Shown: one piece after another, positions 1 to 6,582 of the stretch | How positions within the stretch are numbered: position 1 is the stretch's first letter | How the letters are laid out: every line of letters starts with the position of its first letter | DNA from: an uncultured Oscillospiraceae bacterium | GTDB lineage: Bacteria; Bacillota; Clostridia; Oscillospirales; Acutalibacteraceae | Reading direction: 5' to 3' | NCBI GenBank assembly: GCA_900549755.1 | Contig: URPQ01000022.1 | Coordinates: 1 to 27,042, forward strand | Length of the DNA: 27,042 nt | The notes under the pieces: generated by a model | Databases searched by the model: none | What the model was told of the DNA's origin: nothing | What the model saw: the letters and a program-made list of their open reading frames with translations, nothing else | Translations under genes and position numbers: made by a program

Positions 1-48
1 CATTTCAGTGATTTTTATCGCATTTTGTGTCTTAGAAAGAAATGGTGA
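1..48 (+). CDS. Possible 3' end of an upstream gene (partial)
   Basis: Frame 1 is open from the first base and stops at TGA 46-48, giving only 15 codons ending in LCLRKKW. The stop lies 5 bases before the ATG chosen for the next gene, a typical operon junction. DHHW-type proteins are often encoded just downstream of an MBOAT acyltransferase, so such a gene may lie off the left edge, but this short tail has no diagnostic residues. A second frame is also open here, so the assignment is tentative. Confidence 0.3.
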   Translation, partial: HFSDFYRILCLRKKW

Positions 49-53
49 TTATT

Positions 54-1154
54 ATGAAGAAACCCCAACAAATACTTACATTGGTTTTGTCACTTGGTTT
101 CATTGCGGTTTTTGCTGCTTTGTTTTGGATTTTGCCCGATGCCGATGAATCGACAGTCGAAAGACGGCATCTTGCGAAAAGCCCTGCGCTGTCCTTTTCA
201 TCGGTTGCAAGCGGCAGCTTTATGAACGACTTTGAAAACTATATGCTCGACCAGTTTCCGCTGCGGGACGGCTTTCGAACACTCAAAGCAGCCGCAAATG
301 CAAAGGTGTTTATGCAAAAGGATAACAACGGACTTTATTCCGTTGGAGAGCACCTCTCAAAGCTGGATTTTCCGACGGATTTCGACTCGGTCAATCGTGC
401 CGCACAGCGTTTTCGGCTCGTATATGACGAATATTTAAAAAAATCCGGCGCAAAAACATATCTCTCGGTGATTCCGGACAAAAACACCTTCATCGCGTCG
501 CAAAACGGCTATCCCGACAAGGATTACGAAGCACTTGTCAAGCGTCTGCGAAGCGGATTTTCGCAAGCGGAATATATTGACATTTCAGCTCTTCTTTCAG
601 CCGACGATTTCTATTACACCGATTCTCATTGGCGGCAGGAAAGAATCCTGACGGTTGCCGACGAAATTGCGGATAAAATGGGCGCGGAGCGGATAGGACA
701 GTGTGAAAAGCATGACGCGGGCGTTCCCTTTTACGGCGTCTACTACGGTCAGTCGGCGTTGCCGCACGCACCGGAGCCCTTGCGGTATCTTGACAACGCC
801 GTGATACGCAGCCTGAAGGTGTATAACGCCGAAATAAAGTCCGAGATACCGGTTTATGACCTCAAGGCGGCAGGCGGACGCGATCCATACGAGATGTTTC
901 TCGGCGGTGCGCGTTCGATCATCACAATCACAAACCCAAACGTCGTGCGTGAACGCAGACTCGTCATTTTTCGTGATTCGTTCGGCAGCAGTATAGCTCC
1001 GCTTCTTGCAGCAGGGTATTCCGAGATAACGCTCGTCGATATCCGCTATATCTCGCCCTCGGCCCTTTCGAAGCTCGTTGATTTTTCCGGGGTCTCCGAC
1101 GTGCTGTTCCTTTACTCCGCCTCGGTCATAAATAACAGCGAGACGATAAAATAG
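54..1154 (+). CDS. DHHW/AlgX-like SGNH family protein, probable exopolysaccharide or cell-surface acyl-transfer partner
   Basis: A 366-residue protein with one N-terminal membrane segment (about residues 6-27) and a predicted extracellular domain. The motif TDSHW at 189-193 keeps the Asp-x-His of the AlgJ/AlgX/DHHW group, although the usual first His of DHHW is Ser. The block RDSFGSS at 307-313 supplies the expected catalytic Ser309. Relatives usually move or remove O-acetyl groups on exported polysaccharide together with an MBOAT protein, which is not in this window. I chose ATG 54 over ATG 42 because GGTGAT at 44-49 sits 5 bases upstream and the hydrophobic segment follows directly. The gene belongs to the left neighbourhood rather than to the glycan operon, being separated from it by the convergent terminator region. 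The family call is good; the acyl substrate is unknown. Confidence 0.8.
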   Translation: MKKPQQILTLVLSLGFIAVFAALFWILPDADESTVERRHLAKSPALSFSSVASGSFMNDFENYMLDQFPLRDGFRTLKAAANAKVFMQKDNNGLYSVGEHLSKLDFPTDFDSVNRAAQRFRLVYDEYLKKSGAKTYLSVIPDKNTFIASQNGYPDKDYEALVKRLRSGFSQAEYIDISALLSADDFYYTDSHWRQERILTVADEIADKMGAERIGQCEKHDAGVPFYGVYYGQSALPHAPEPLRYLDNAVIRSLKVYNAEIKSEIPVYDLKAAGGRDPYEMFLGGARSIITITNPNVVRERRLVIFRDSFGSSIAPLLAAGYSEITLVDIRYISPSALSKLVDFSGVSDVLFLYSASVINNSETIK

Positions 1155-1650
1155 CGGCCCCGAAGGCGGAGAGTTGAGAACGCGGGAGCTTATGATATAG
1201 TGTAAGACTTGTATTGCGCAGATAACGGAAGACCGAGCATATAATCGTCGTATTTGCGGTTGTAGCTGCCCTTGAACATACGGCGGTACAGGTCCTGCTT
1301 TTCCCGTTCCTCGCACAGCATTTGCCTACACAACTTTTGGTGCGGTTCGGCATAACCGGTGCTTTTCACGCACTGCCAAAAGCGTGATTTTGGGGCGAAA
1401 AATCGCTCGGTTCTATCAATAATTCTAATAGGTTTTTCCGAAAATCCGTTAGAACTCGGCGAAATCGGAGGAGACTTTCGGACTCGGATTTTTACTGCGT
1501 TTTCGATGCGAACGGGTGCGAAAAGCCTTGAAAACACGGCGTTTTCGGGGTTCTCGCATCTGCCGTTAAGCAAATCTACTGTACACACAGCGCAACAATA
1601 CAGAACGGTTTGTATGGTCGGTAACATAAATAGCCTGAAACGGTAGGAAT
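1155..1650. other. Gene-poor interval with a nested inverted repeat
   Basis: This stretch of about 500 bases between convergent genes has no intact gene I can support. It holds the coding-like fragment listed separately at 1190-1369. Further right is an imperfect nested inverted repeat: GATGCG at 1505-1510 pairs with CGCATC at 1555-1560, and inside it GAAAAC at 1530-1535 pairs with GTTTTC at 1541-1546. Open frames run on both strands at 1359-1646, but none has a good ribosome binding site. It could be a decayed gene, a small interspersed repeat or a structured RNA. Confidence 0.4.
1190..1369 (-). pseudogene. Coding-like fragment, possible gene remnant or small protein
   Basis: On the minus strand this frame encodes about 59 residues if read from GTG 1369, or 43 from ATG 1321. 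It ends in a Tyr-, Lys- and Arg-rich stretch containing YNRKYDDYMLGLPLSAQYK. Codon use looks coding (TAC, AAC, CGC, CTG, AAG, GAC prevail), in contrast to the DNA on its right. There is no good ribosome binding site, and the frame continues upstream into sequence that no longer looks coding. I do not recognise the family. It may be the surviving 3' end of a deleted gene or a small unannotated gene. Confidence 0.3.
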
Positions 1651-1701
1651 AAAAAATAGGGCTGCCGCTTGTGATTTTCTCACTTGCGGCAGCCCCTTGT
1701 T
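1651..1701 (-). terminator. Strong intrinsic terminator, possibly bidirectional
   Basis: A perfect 10-base-pair stem, GGGCTGCCGC at 1659-1668 with GCGGCAGCCC at 1686-1695, extended by GTGA 1671-1674 and TCAC 1680-1683. Read on the minus strand, it is followed by a six-U tract (complement of the A run at 1651-1656), directly after the stop of the dockerin gene. On the plus strand a weaker T-rich tail follows (1697-1707). Confidence 0.9.
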
Positions 1702-3240
1702 TTATTTAGCGAGCGCTTTTTTCAGGCTGATAAGGTCTATTATGTCGATCTCGTTGTCATTGTTCATATCGGCTGCGAGTGTTTGCAGCTCGCCAAACGA
1801 ATTTACGCCCAGCATATTTTTTCTTAAAACGGTGAGGTCTTCCGCACCGAGTTCTCCGCTCATTGAAACATTGCCCGCAATATATTTTCCGTAGGTATAT
1901 GTTTCCGATTCAAAGAATTTTGTGTTGAAATAGGGAATATCGCCTACCGTAACCACCGAACGCACGGTGTGACTGCCGACTGTGCTGTTATCAAGCGTAA
2001 TGTTAGCTCCCGTTTCGTTTTCTTTGAGTACGCCGTCAACATACCATTGATATTTAACGGCGTTGGTTCCGCTATAATTTGCCGCTGCGCTTACCGTAAA
2101 CGTATTGTTTTCGTTGTTTGATGAAATGCGTGTGCCGGCGGTGGTGAAATTGCAGTCGGCGGCAATTTCTTCGGGCATACGGAAAGAAAGGTCTCTGATA
2201 TTTACATCCCCCGTGCCCCAAGTGGAAATATCTAATTCAACACCCTTGATGTAAAGTTTTTTGCCGCTGCTTGCAAGCGATAAAAGCTCTGCGTTGCCGA
2301 TTAAATCAAAATATCCCTCTCCGGCTCCGCCTCCGGGAATCGTGCCGACCTTAACGGTTTTTTTCCCGTTCCAGTTTATACTGTCGTCGCTGTTAAAGGG
2401 CATAATTATAAAATAAACTCCGACCTGATTTTCCATATACGGAGTTGCGTAATGCATACGGGTGAAGGTGTTAAGGTCAATAAGCTTAGTGGAATATTGG
2501 TTATTTAAACGCTTCATGTCGCTGCCGTTCCATCTGAGCTTCAACTGTAAAAAGCCGCTCGGGTTATGAAAAACCTCAAATCTGCCGGAATGGGGGCCTT
2601 TGTCCCAGTTATACCAATTGCTGTCGGCAACAGGGTCAAGCCAGTAGCGGTCATTTTTATTTGTTTCCTTTTGTGAAGTGAAACGGAAATTTGTAAACGA
2701 AAGCGATTCATTTTTGCCGAATTTATCCGTTGTAAATACAACGCCGTATAAATGCAGCTTTTTATCCGCTCCCGCCGCTTTCATAATGTCATAGTTCTGA
2801 GTAAGGTCAACGCTTACGGTTTGCTTTCCCGCCTGAATTAAGGCAACTTTAAGGGTTTTCATTCCGTCTGTTTCATCGCGGCAGCGCAGACTGATATAAG
2901 CGCTTTCGCCTACCATTTCGGTAACAAAATTAAGATATGGGTTTACCGATAAATCAAGATCGTATTGTGTACCGCTGCTCTGTGCATGGCCATAATCATC
3001 CTTATTGCTGTGCTGCGTGTATGTCCAAACTCCGTCCGATACGGTAATGTTGAACCGCCAGTTATCTTCACCGGGAAAATCGTCGGTCGCCCACCAGGTT
3101 GTGCGCTGATCCTCATTAAACCAATCCGGAACAAGATCTCCCGCTCCTTCGGCTGCTGCGCCGAATGTCGGGATAAACAGCGAAACCGCCGTTACAGCCA
3201 GTGCCGTAAGAAATGCGCATGCTTTTTTAAATCGTGTCAT
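1702..3240 (-). CDS. Secreted dockerin protein with two tryptophan-rich modules
   Basis: A 512-residue extracellular protein. A signal peptide (about residues 1-30, cleavage near FGAAAE) is followed by two modules at about 38-189 and 198-354. Each opens with a W-rich segment and ends in a predicted beta strand of the type LYIKGVELD or LHLYGVVF. An Ig-like domain follows at about 360-449 (QWYVDG ... GSHTVRSVVTV), then a type I dockerin at about 454-511. The second dockerin repeat is canonical (DMNNDNEIDIIDLISLKKAL); the first has a degenerate calcium loop. The modules match those of the wall protein at 6557. Dockerins bind cohesins, so the protein is probably docked on a cellulosome-like scaffold encoded elsewhere. 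ATG 3240 is chosen over TTG 3249 because AGGAG lies 10 bases upstream of it. It has its own promoter and terminator. No catalytic domain is seen, so a glycan-binding role is inferred. Confidence 0.85.
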   Translation of the reverse strand: MTRFKKACAFLTALAVTAVSLFIPTFGAAAEGAGDLVPDWFNEDQRTTWWATDDFPGEDNWRFNITVSDGVWTYTQHSNKDDYGHAQSSGTQYDLDLSVNPYLNFVTEMVGESAYISLRCRDETDGMKTLKVALIQAGKQTVSVDLTQNYDIMKAAGADKKLHLYGVVFTTDKFGKNESLSFTNFRFTSQKETNKNDRYWLDPVADSNWYNWDKGPHSGRFEVFHNPSGFLQLKLRWNGSDMKRLNNQYSTKLIDLNTFTRMHYATPYMENQVGVYFIIMPFNSDDSINWNGKKTVKVGTIPGGGAGEGYFDLIGNAELLSLASSGKKLYIKGVELDISTWGTGDVNIRDLSFRMPEEIAADCNFTTAGTRISSNNENNTFTVSAAANYSGTNAVKYQWYVDGVLKENETGANITLDNSTVGSHTVRSVVTVGDIPYFNTKFFESETYTYGKYIAGNVSMSGELGAEDLTVLRKNMLGVNSFGELQTLAADMNNDNEIDIIDLISLKKALAK

Positions 3241-3281
3241 GAAAATCAATCTCCTTTTGCTGAACTTTTTGTGCTGAACAC

Positions 3282-3311
3282 AGTATATTACAGCAATAAA
3301 AGAAATTTCAA
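3282..3311 (-). promoter_or_regulatory. Sigma-A type promoter of the dockerin gene
   Basis: On the minus strand TTGAAA (complement of 3306-3311) is followed after 18 bases by TATACT (complement of 3282-3287), about 40 bases upstream of the ATG at 3240. It lies in the 124-base gap after the DUF4091 gene and gives the dockerin gene its own start of transcription. Confidence 0.65.
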
Positions 3312-3350
3312 TCGTTCATTTTCGCACAATATACAAAAAAGCATATGTTT

Positions 3351-3366
3351 GGTAACAACTGTTATC
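3351..3366. promoter_or_regulatory. Operator-like imperfect palindrome GGTAACAACTGTTATC
   Basis: GGTAACA and TGTTATC are inverted repeats with one mismatch and a 2-base centre, too tight for an RNA hairpin but typical of a dimeric repressor site. It overlaps the TGA stop of the DUF4091 gene (3365-3367) and lies about 40 bases upstream of the dockerin promoter -35 box. The regulator is unknown and no regulator gene is in the window. Confidence 0.35.
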
Positions 3367-5008
3367 AAATAATGTCGCAAATACGGCGGTTTACGGCTTC
3401 TCGCAGCTCATAAAAATCCTTTGTGCTGCGCGGGTAATCGGTGAAAGAAATTTTATAACCGATTTTGCCGTCTAACCATTCCGCGGTTTTTTCAAAACCC
3501 TCTGCTTCGGCTAAAAGCTGCAGCGCGCGCAGATCCTGCAATGCGTCAAACAATACAAGCTGACGGATTGAGGGCATCGGTTTTCCGTCATTTCCGGGAT
3601 AAACCAAAAACGGGTCGCCGGCGGGGAAATTTTGCCCGGCGTCGGTTGTGAAAAACGGGTTAATGGGTTTTCTCGAAAGGTAGTTAAACCAAAAATTATA
3701 GCCCCAATGCAAGAATCCTGAAATTTGATAGCGGAAAAGCTGAAGCCCCAATGCTCGGTTACGGTAAGAGGGCATTGCGATCATTCGGTTGCAGACGCGG
3801 TTTAACTGACCGCAGCAGTAGTAGACCCACCGCTCGGATACTCCCTTGCGGTAAAACTCCTCGGCGTGCTCGTTATCGGGCACCGGGGTTTCAACCAAGC
3901 CATCGCTGTAAAACGAATATTCCGAAAGCGCATCTATGGTTTTGCAGCCCTTGAGCAGCGGAAGAACGGTCTGCACCGCTTTTCGGTAGCTTTCGATGTG
4001 CTTTTCGTCAGGCTCATCGGATATATGAAAAAGACAGTTATCCAAAAGCTTTTTTTCTTTCATAAATGATTTTACCGCCGGCAGAAAGCTCTGTAAAAAT
4101 TCGGCGTATTCGGCTGAATCGGCGTTTGTTTCCCAGCCGAATCGACGGTATGATCTGCCGTTTTCCGTTACGATGATTTTGGGCGCATGCTCGCTGCCCC
4201 ATTGTGTGAAAAGGTGCGGAAATTCAAAATATTTAATTCCGCAGTCCAGTGCGATTTTTATATAACGTTCAAGCTTTGAAAAATCAAATGAATAACCGTC
4301 TTTTGAATAATAAATATCAACAAGCTGGACGGTGGGTCTTTCTGAGCCGACGGCAGTATCGAGCGGGGGAGTAAAAAGCGGAGTGAGCAGCATATTGACG
4401 CCGTAATACGCAGCCTGACGGATATAATTGCCTATTATTTCCCAGTGCCGTTCGCTGAAAACCTCCGTTCCGTAATATACCGCAAGGCTGTCACAGTGAA
4501 ACCATTCGGTATGTATGAGCCGCTGCGGCGGCAGGGCGGCGGGAATTACATTTAATGAAAAGCTTGTCTCTGCCGCACATTCGGGCTCGGCTTCGTTTTT
4601 TAATGTAACGCACAGCTTATGTTCGCCTGCCACTGCGTTTTCGGGTACGGTTATTTCAAACCACAGGCAGCTCGAAAAACCGGGCGAGTATTCGGCTCTG
4701 CCGCTGCATATTTCAAGCAGATCGGGGTAAAGCCCCGGTTTATCCGAAAGAAAATCATCGTCCGCCCATTTATACTTAACAAGGCGTACCGGTACGCTTT
4801 GCACCTGATAGCAGCGTATGTTTTCTTTTAAATCACTTTCCCATTCAACAAAAAAATCATCACGCAAGCCGTCGTCGGCGCGAAAAGCAAGCTGAACATT
4901 AAAGCGTTCACCGCGAAGTGCGGAGCCGCACAAAAATTCACGCCCGGCAAGCGATTGCTCGGGGAAAACCTTTTCCAATGAAGAAACCCAATAGGTTGTG
5001 ATGTTCAT
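3365..5008 (-). CDS. DUF4091 family glycoside hydrolase-like protein, cytosolic
   Basis: A 547-residue protein with no signal peptide or membrane segment, so probably cytosolic. An N-terminal beta-sandwich (about residues 1-155) precedes a TIM-barrel-like region. It shows the DUF4091 hallmark HISDEP at 328-333, whose acidic pair is the likely catalytic centre. The later signatures are FLHWGYNFW near 432-440 and the helical SIRQLVLFDALQDLRAL near 480-496, which in relatives reads SxRWExLRxGxEDYEYL. DUF4091 members are treated as glycosidases of mostly unknown specificity. ATG 5008 is chosen over GTG 5017 because AGGGGTGG sits 5 bases upstream of it and overlaps the GTG. It is divergent from the long operon and shares its control region. 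Inference: it cleaves imported oligosaccharide. Confidence 0.85.
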   Translation of the reverse strand: MNITTYWVSSLEKVFPEQSLAGREFLCGSALRGERFNVQLAFRADDGLRDDFFVEWESDLKENIRCYQVQSVPVRLVKYKWADDDFLSDKPGLYPDLLEICSGRAEYSPGFSSCLWFEITVPENAVAGEHKLCVTLKNEAEPECAAETSFSLNVIPAALPPQRLIHTEWFHCDSLAVYYGTEVFSERHWEIIGNYIRQAAYYGVNMLLTPLFTPPLDTAVGSERPTVQLVDIYYSKDGYSFDFSKLERYIKIALDCGIKYFEFPHLFTQWGSEHAPKIIVTENGRSYRRFGWETNADSAEYAEFLQSFLPAVKSFMKEKKLLDNCLFHISDEPDEKHIESYRKAVQTVLPLLKGCKTIDALSEYSFYSDGLVETPVPDNEHAEEFYRKGVSERWVYYCCGQLNRVCNRMIAMPSYRNRALGLQLFRYQISGFLHWGYNFWFNYLSRKPINPFFTTDAGQNFPAGDPFLVYPGNDGKPMPSIRQLVLFDALQDLRALQLLAEAEGFEKTAEWLDGKIGYKISFTDYPRSTKDFYELREAVNRRICDII

Positions 5009-5038
5009 ATAAACCACCCCTTAAAAATCTTTAAATGT

Positions 5039-5067
5039 ATAATAGCAAAAAACATTTTACCTTGCAA
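5039..5067 (-). promoter_or_regulatory. Sigma-A type promoter of the DUF4091 gene
   Basis: On the minus strand TTGCAA (5062-5067) is followed after 17 bases by TATTAT (complement of 5039-5044), about 30 bases upstream of the ATG at 5008. Confidence 0.65.
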
Positions 5068-5104
5068 TAGCAAATATTCGCAAAATATTTTAAACGGCAC
5101 AAAC

Positions 5105-5162
5105 AATGCGGAAAACGGTATATTACGCATATTTCCGATTTAAAAATGCGGAAAACGGTATA
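5105..5162. promoter_or_regulatory. Two perfect 18-base direct repeats, probable activator site
   Basis: AATGCGGAAAACGGTATA occurs at 5105-5122 and again, without mismatch, at 5145-5162. The starts are 40 bases apart, close to four helical turns, so both copies face the same side of DNA. They lie between the two divergent promoters, and the second copy ends 18 bases before the plus-strand -35 box. Direct rather than inverted repeats just upstream of -35 are typical of AraC-family activators, common in clostridial glycan loci. No regulator gene is in the window. Confidence 0.7.
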
Positions 5163-5180
5163 CTGGAAGAAAATAGCGGA

Positions 5181-5209
5181 TTGAAAGTTTAAGGTTTATG
5201 TAATATGAT
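5181..5209 (+). promoter_or_regulatory. Sigma-A type promoter of the long operon
   Basis: TTGAAA at 5181-5186, a 17-base spacer, and TATGAT at 5204-5209, about 30 bases upstream of the first ATG at 5239. If transcription starts near 5216, the direct repeats are centred near -62 and -102. This is the only strong promoter I see for the downstream genes. Confidence 0.75.
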
Positions 5210-5238
5210 GATATTGTAAAAATCAGGAGGTGAAGAAA

Positions 5239-6582
5239 ATGTATTTTGCAGACGCCGTAAACGGCGATGACCGAAACGACGGGCTGACGCCTGCAACCGC
5301 CTTTGCAACGTTGGAAAGGATAAATGAGTCAGAGCTTCTTCCGGGAACGACGGTGGCTTTAAAAAGCGGCAGTATTTTTACGGGAACGCTAAAGCCGAAA
5401 AACGGCGGCACGAAAGATAAGCCTGTTCGCATCACCTCCTACGGAGAAGGACCTTTACCTATAATTAACGGTAACGGGGCGGAAAATGCGGTTGAGATAA
5501 GAAACCTTTCATATATTGAAGTGAGCAATCTTGAAATTATAAATGTTACTTCAGATATATATACGCCTCGCCGCGGAGTTTTCGTATGCTGCGGAGAAAA
5601 TGGCGGAGAATATCGCGGAATTACCATTAAAAATCTTTATGTACATAATATAACAACTTCCTTCGGAAGAGAGGCGGGTGGAATAATAGTTTGGTGCGAT
5701 CCCGCCGACTCACCGGTAAGCTATGACGGCGTGACGATTACCGGCTGCACCGTGTGTGATACAGGAGCGCAGGGAATTACATTTTCCTCTGCCTACAGTT
5801 ACAGGGTGGGTATTGACTGGACAGACCTGCCGTATACACCGTCACATAATATCCGCATTACGGATAACTATATTGCCCGCTGCGGAGGCGACGGAATTTT
5901 TCAGTCCTGTGCTGAAAGCCCGATTATCGAACACAATACCGTGGCAATGTGCTGCTTTGCGGGGAACACGCCGTATGCCGGAATTTGGCCGCACAATTCG
6001 CAAAATGCGGTAATGCGCGAAAACGAAGCCTTCGGCTGCGTGTTGATCGCGGGAGACGGTCAGGGCTATGATGTAGATATAAACTGCACCGATACGGTTG
6101 TTGCCGATAATCTAAGCCATCACAACGACGGCGGGTTTATATTGCTTTGCACTTCGGGCGATATCGGCGGTTACAACAACGGAATTACCGTAGAACGAAA
6201 TATCAGCATTGACGATTCAGGGCAGATATTCACGCTTTCGGGACCGATTAAGAATATAAAAATTTCAAATAACCGCGTCTCGGTTGAAAAAAATATTCAT
6301 ACGCGTTTGATCGGAACATATCAGTGGGGCGAGAGAGGCGGCGGGCCTGAAAATGTAACGGTTTCAGATAATTATATTTATATGAATACCGACGGTGAGA
6401 ACCGATTTTTCAATACTCCGCCGAGGTTTACGGGTAACAGCTTCGGCGGCAGTTACGGATATGAAAATTTAAACGATACTTCTTTTTCTTCTCTCAAAGC
6501 TGTACCGTTTGATAAAAGCAAATACCTTATAATAAAACGAACCGGAGGAAACGAAAATGAGCAAACAGGCAGTATTTTTTAA
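5239..6582 (+). CDS. Cytosolic right-handed parallel beta-helix protein, lyase or hydrolase-like
   Basis: A 447-residue protein built of right-handed beta-helix coils (for example GVTITGCTV and NIRITDNYI) with no signal peptide. It starts with a typical entry strand, YFADAVNGDDRNDG. Conserved surface blocks shared with the lipoprotein at 12717 are AGIWPH (247-252), GDGQGYDVDI (272-281), SHHNDGGFILLCT (293-305) and IFTLSGPI (330-337); the Asp-rich ones are the best candidates for an active or metal site. It lacks the C-terminal segment of about 60 residues present in the paralogue. AGGAGG at 5225-5230 sits 8 bases before ATG 5239 and overlaps an in-frame GTG at 5230, so ATG is preferred. Its last 26 bases overlap the next gene. 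Such folds occur in polysaccharide lyases, GHs and epimerases; the reaction cannot be assigned. Confidence 0.8.
   Translation: MYFADAVNGDDRNDGLTPATAFATLERINESELLPGTTVALKSGSIFTGTLKPKNGGTKDKPVRITSYGEGPLPIINGNGAENAVEIRNLSYIEVSNLEIINVTSDIYTPRRGVFVCCGENGGEYRGITIKNLYVHNITTSFGREAGGIIVWCDPADSPVSYDGVTITGCTVCDTGAQGITFSSAYSYRVGIDWTDLPYTPSHNIRITDNYIARCGGDGIFQSCAESPIIEHNTVAMCCFAGNTPYAGIWPHNSQNAVMRENEAFGCVLIAGDGQGYDVDINCTDTVVADNLSHHNDGGFILLCTSGDIGGYNNGITVERNISIDDSGQIFTLSGPIKNIKISNNRVSVEKNIHTRLIGTYQWGERGGGPENVTVSDNYIYMNTDGENRFFNTPPRFTGNSFGGSYGYENLNDTSFSSLKAVPFDKSKYLIIKRTGGNENEQTGSIF

Noticed and set aside
597..1316. Minus-strand open frame of about 239 codons opposite the DHHW gene
   Set aside because: It mostly mirrors the DHHW coding sequence and runs on into the intergenic fragment in another frame; no start site or family features.
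1359..1646. Open frame of 95 codons on the plus strand in the intergenic region
   Set aside because: No ribosome binding site, codon use unlike the neighbours, no recognisable motif, and a minus-strand frame of similar quality covers the same bases.
5041..5095. Short AATAGCAAA repeats in the divergent control region
   Set aside because: Only nine bases, in AT-rich DNA overlapping the minus-strand promoter; likely chance compared with the perfect 18-base repeats nearby.
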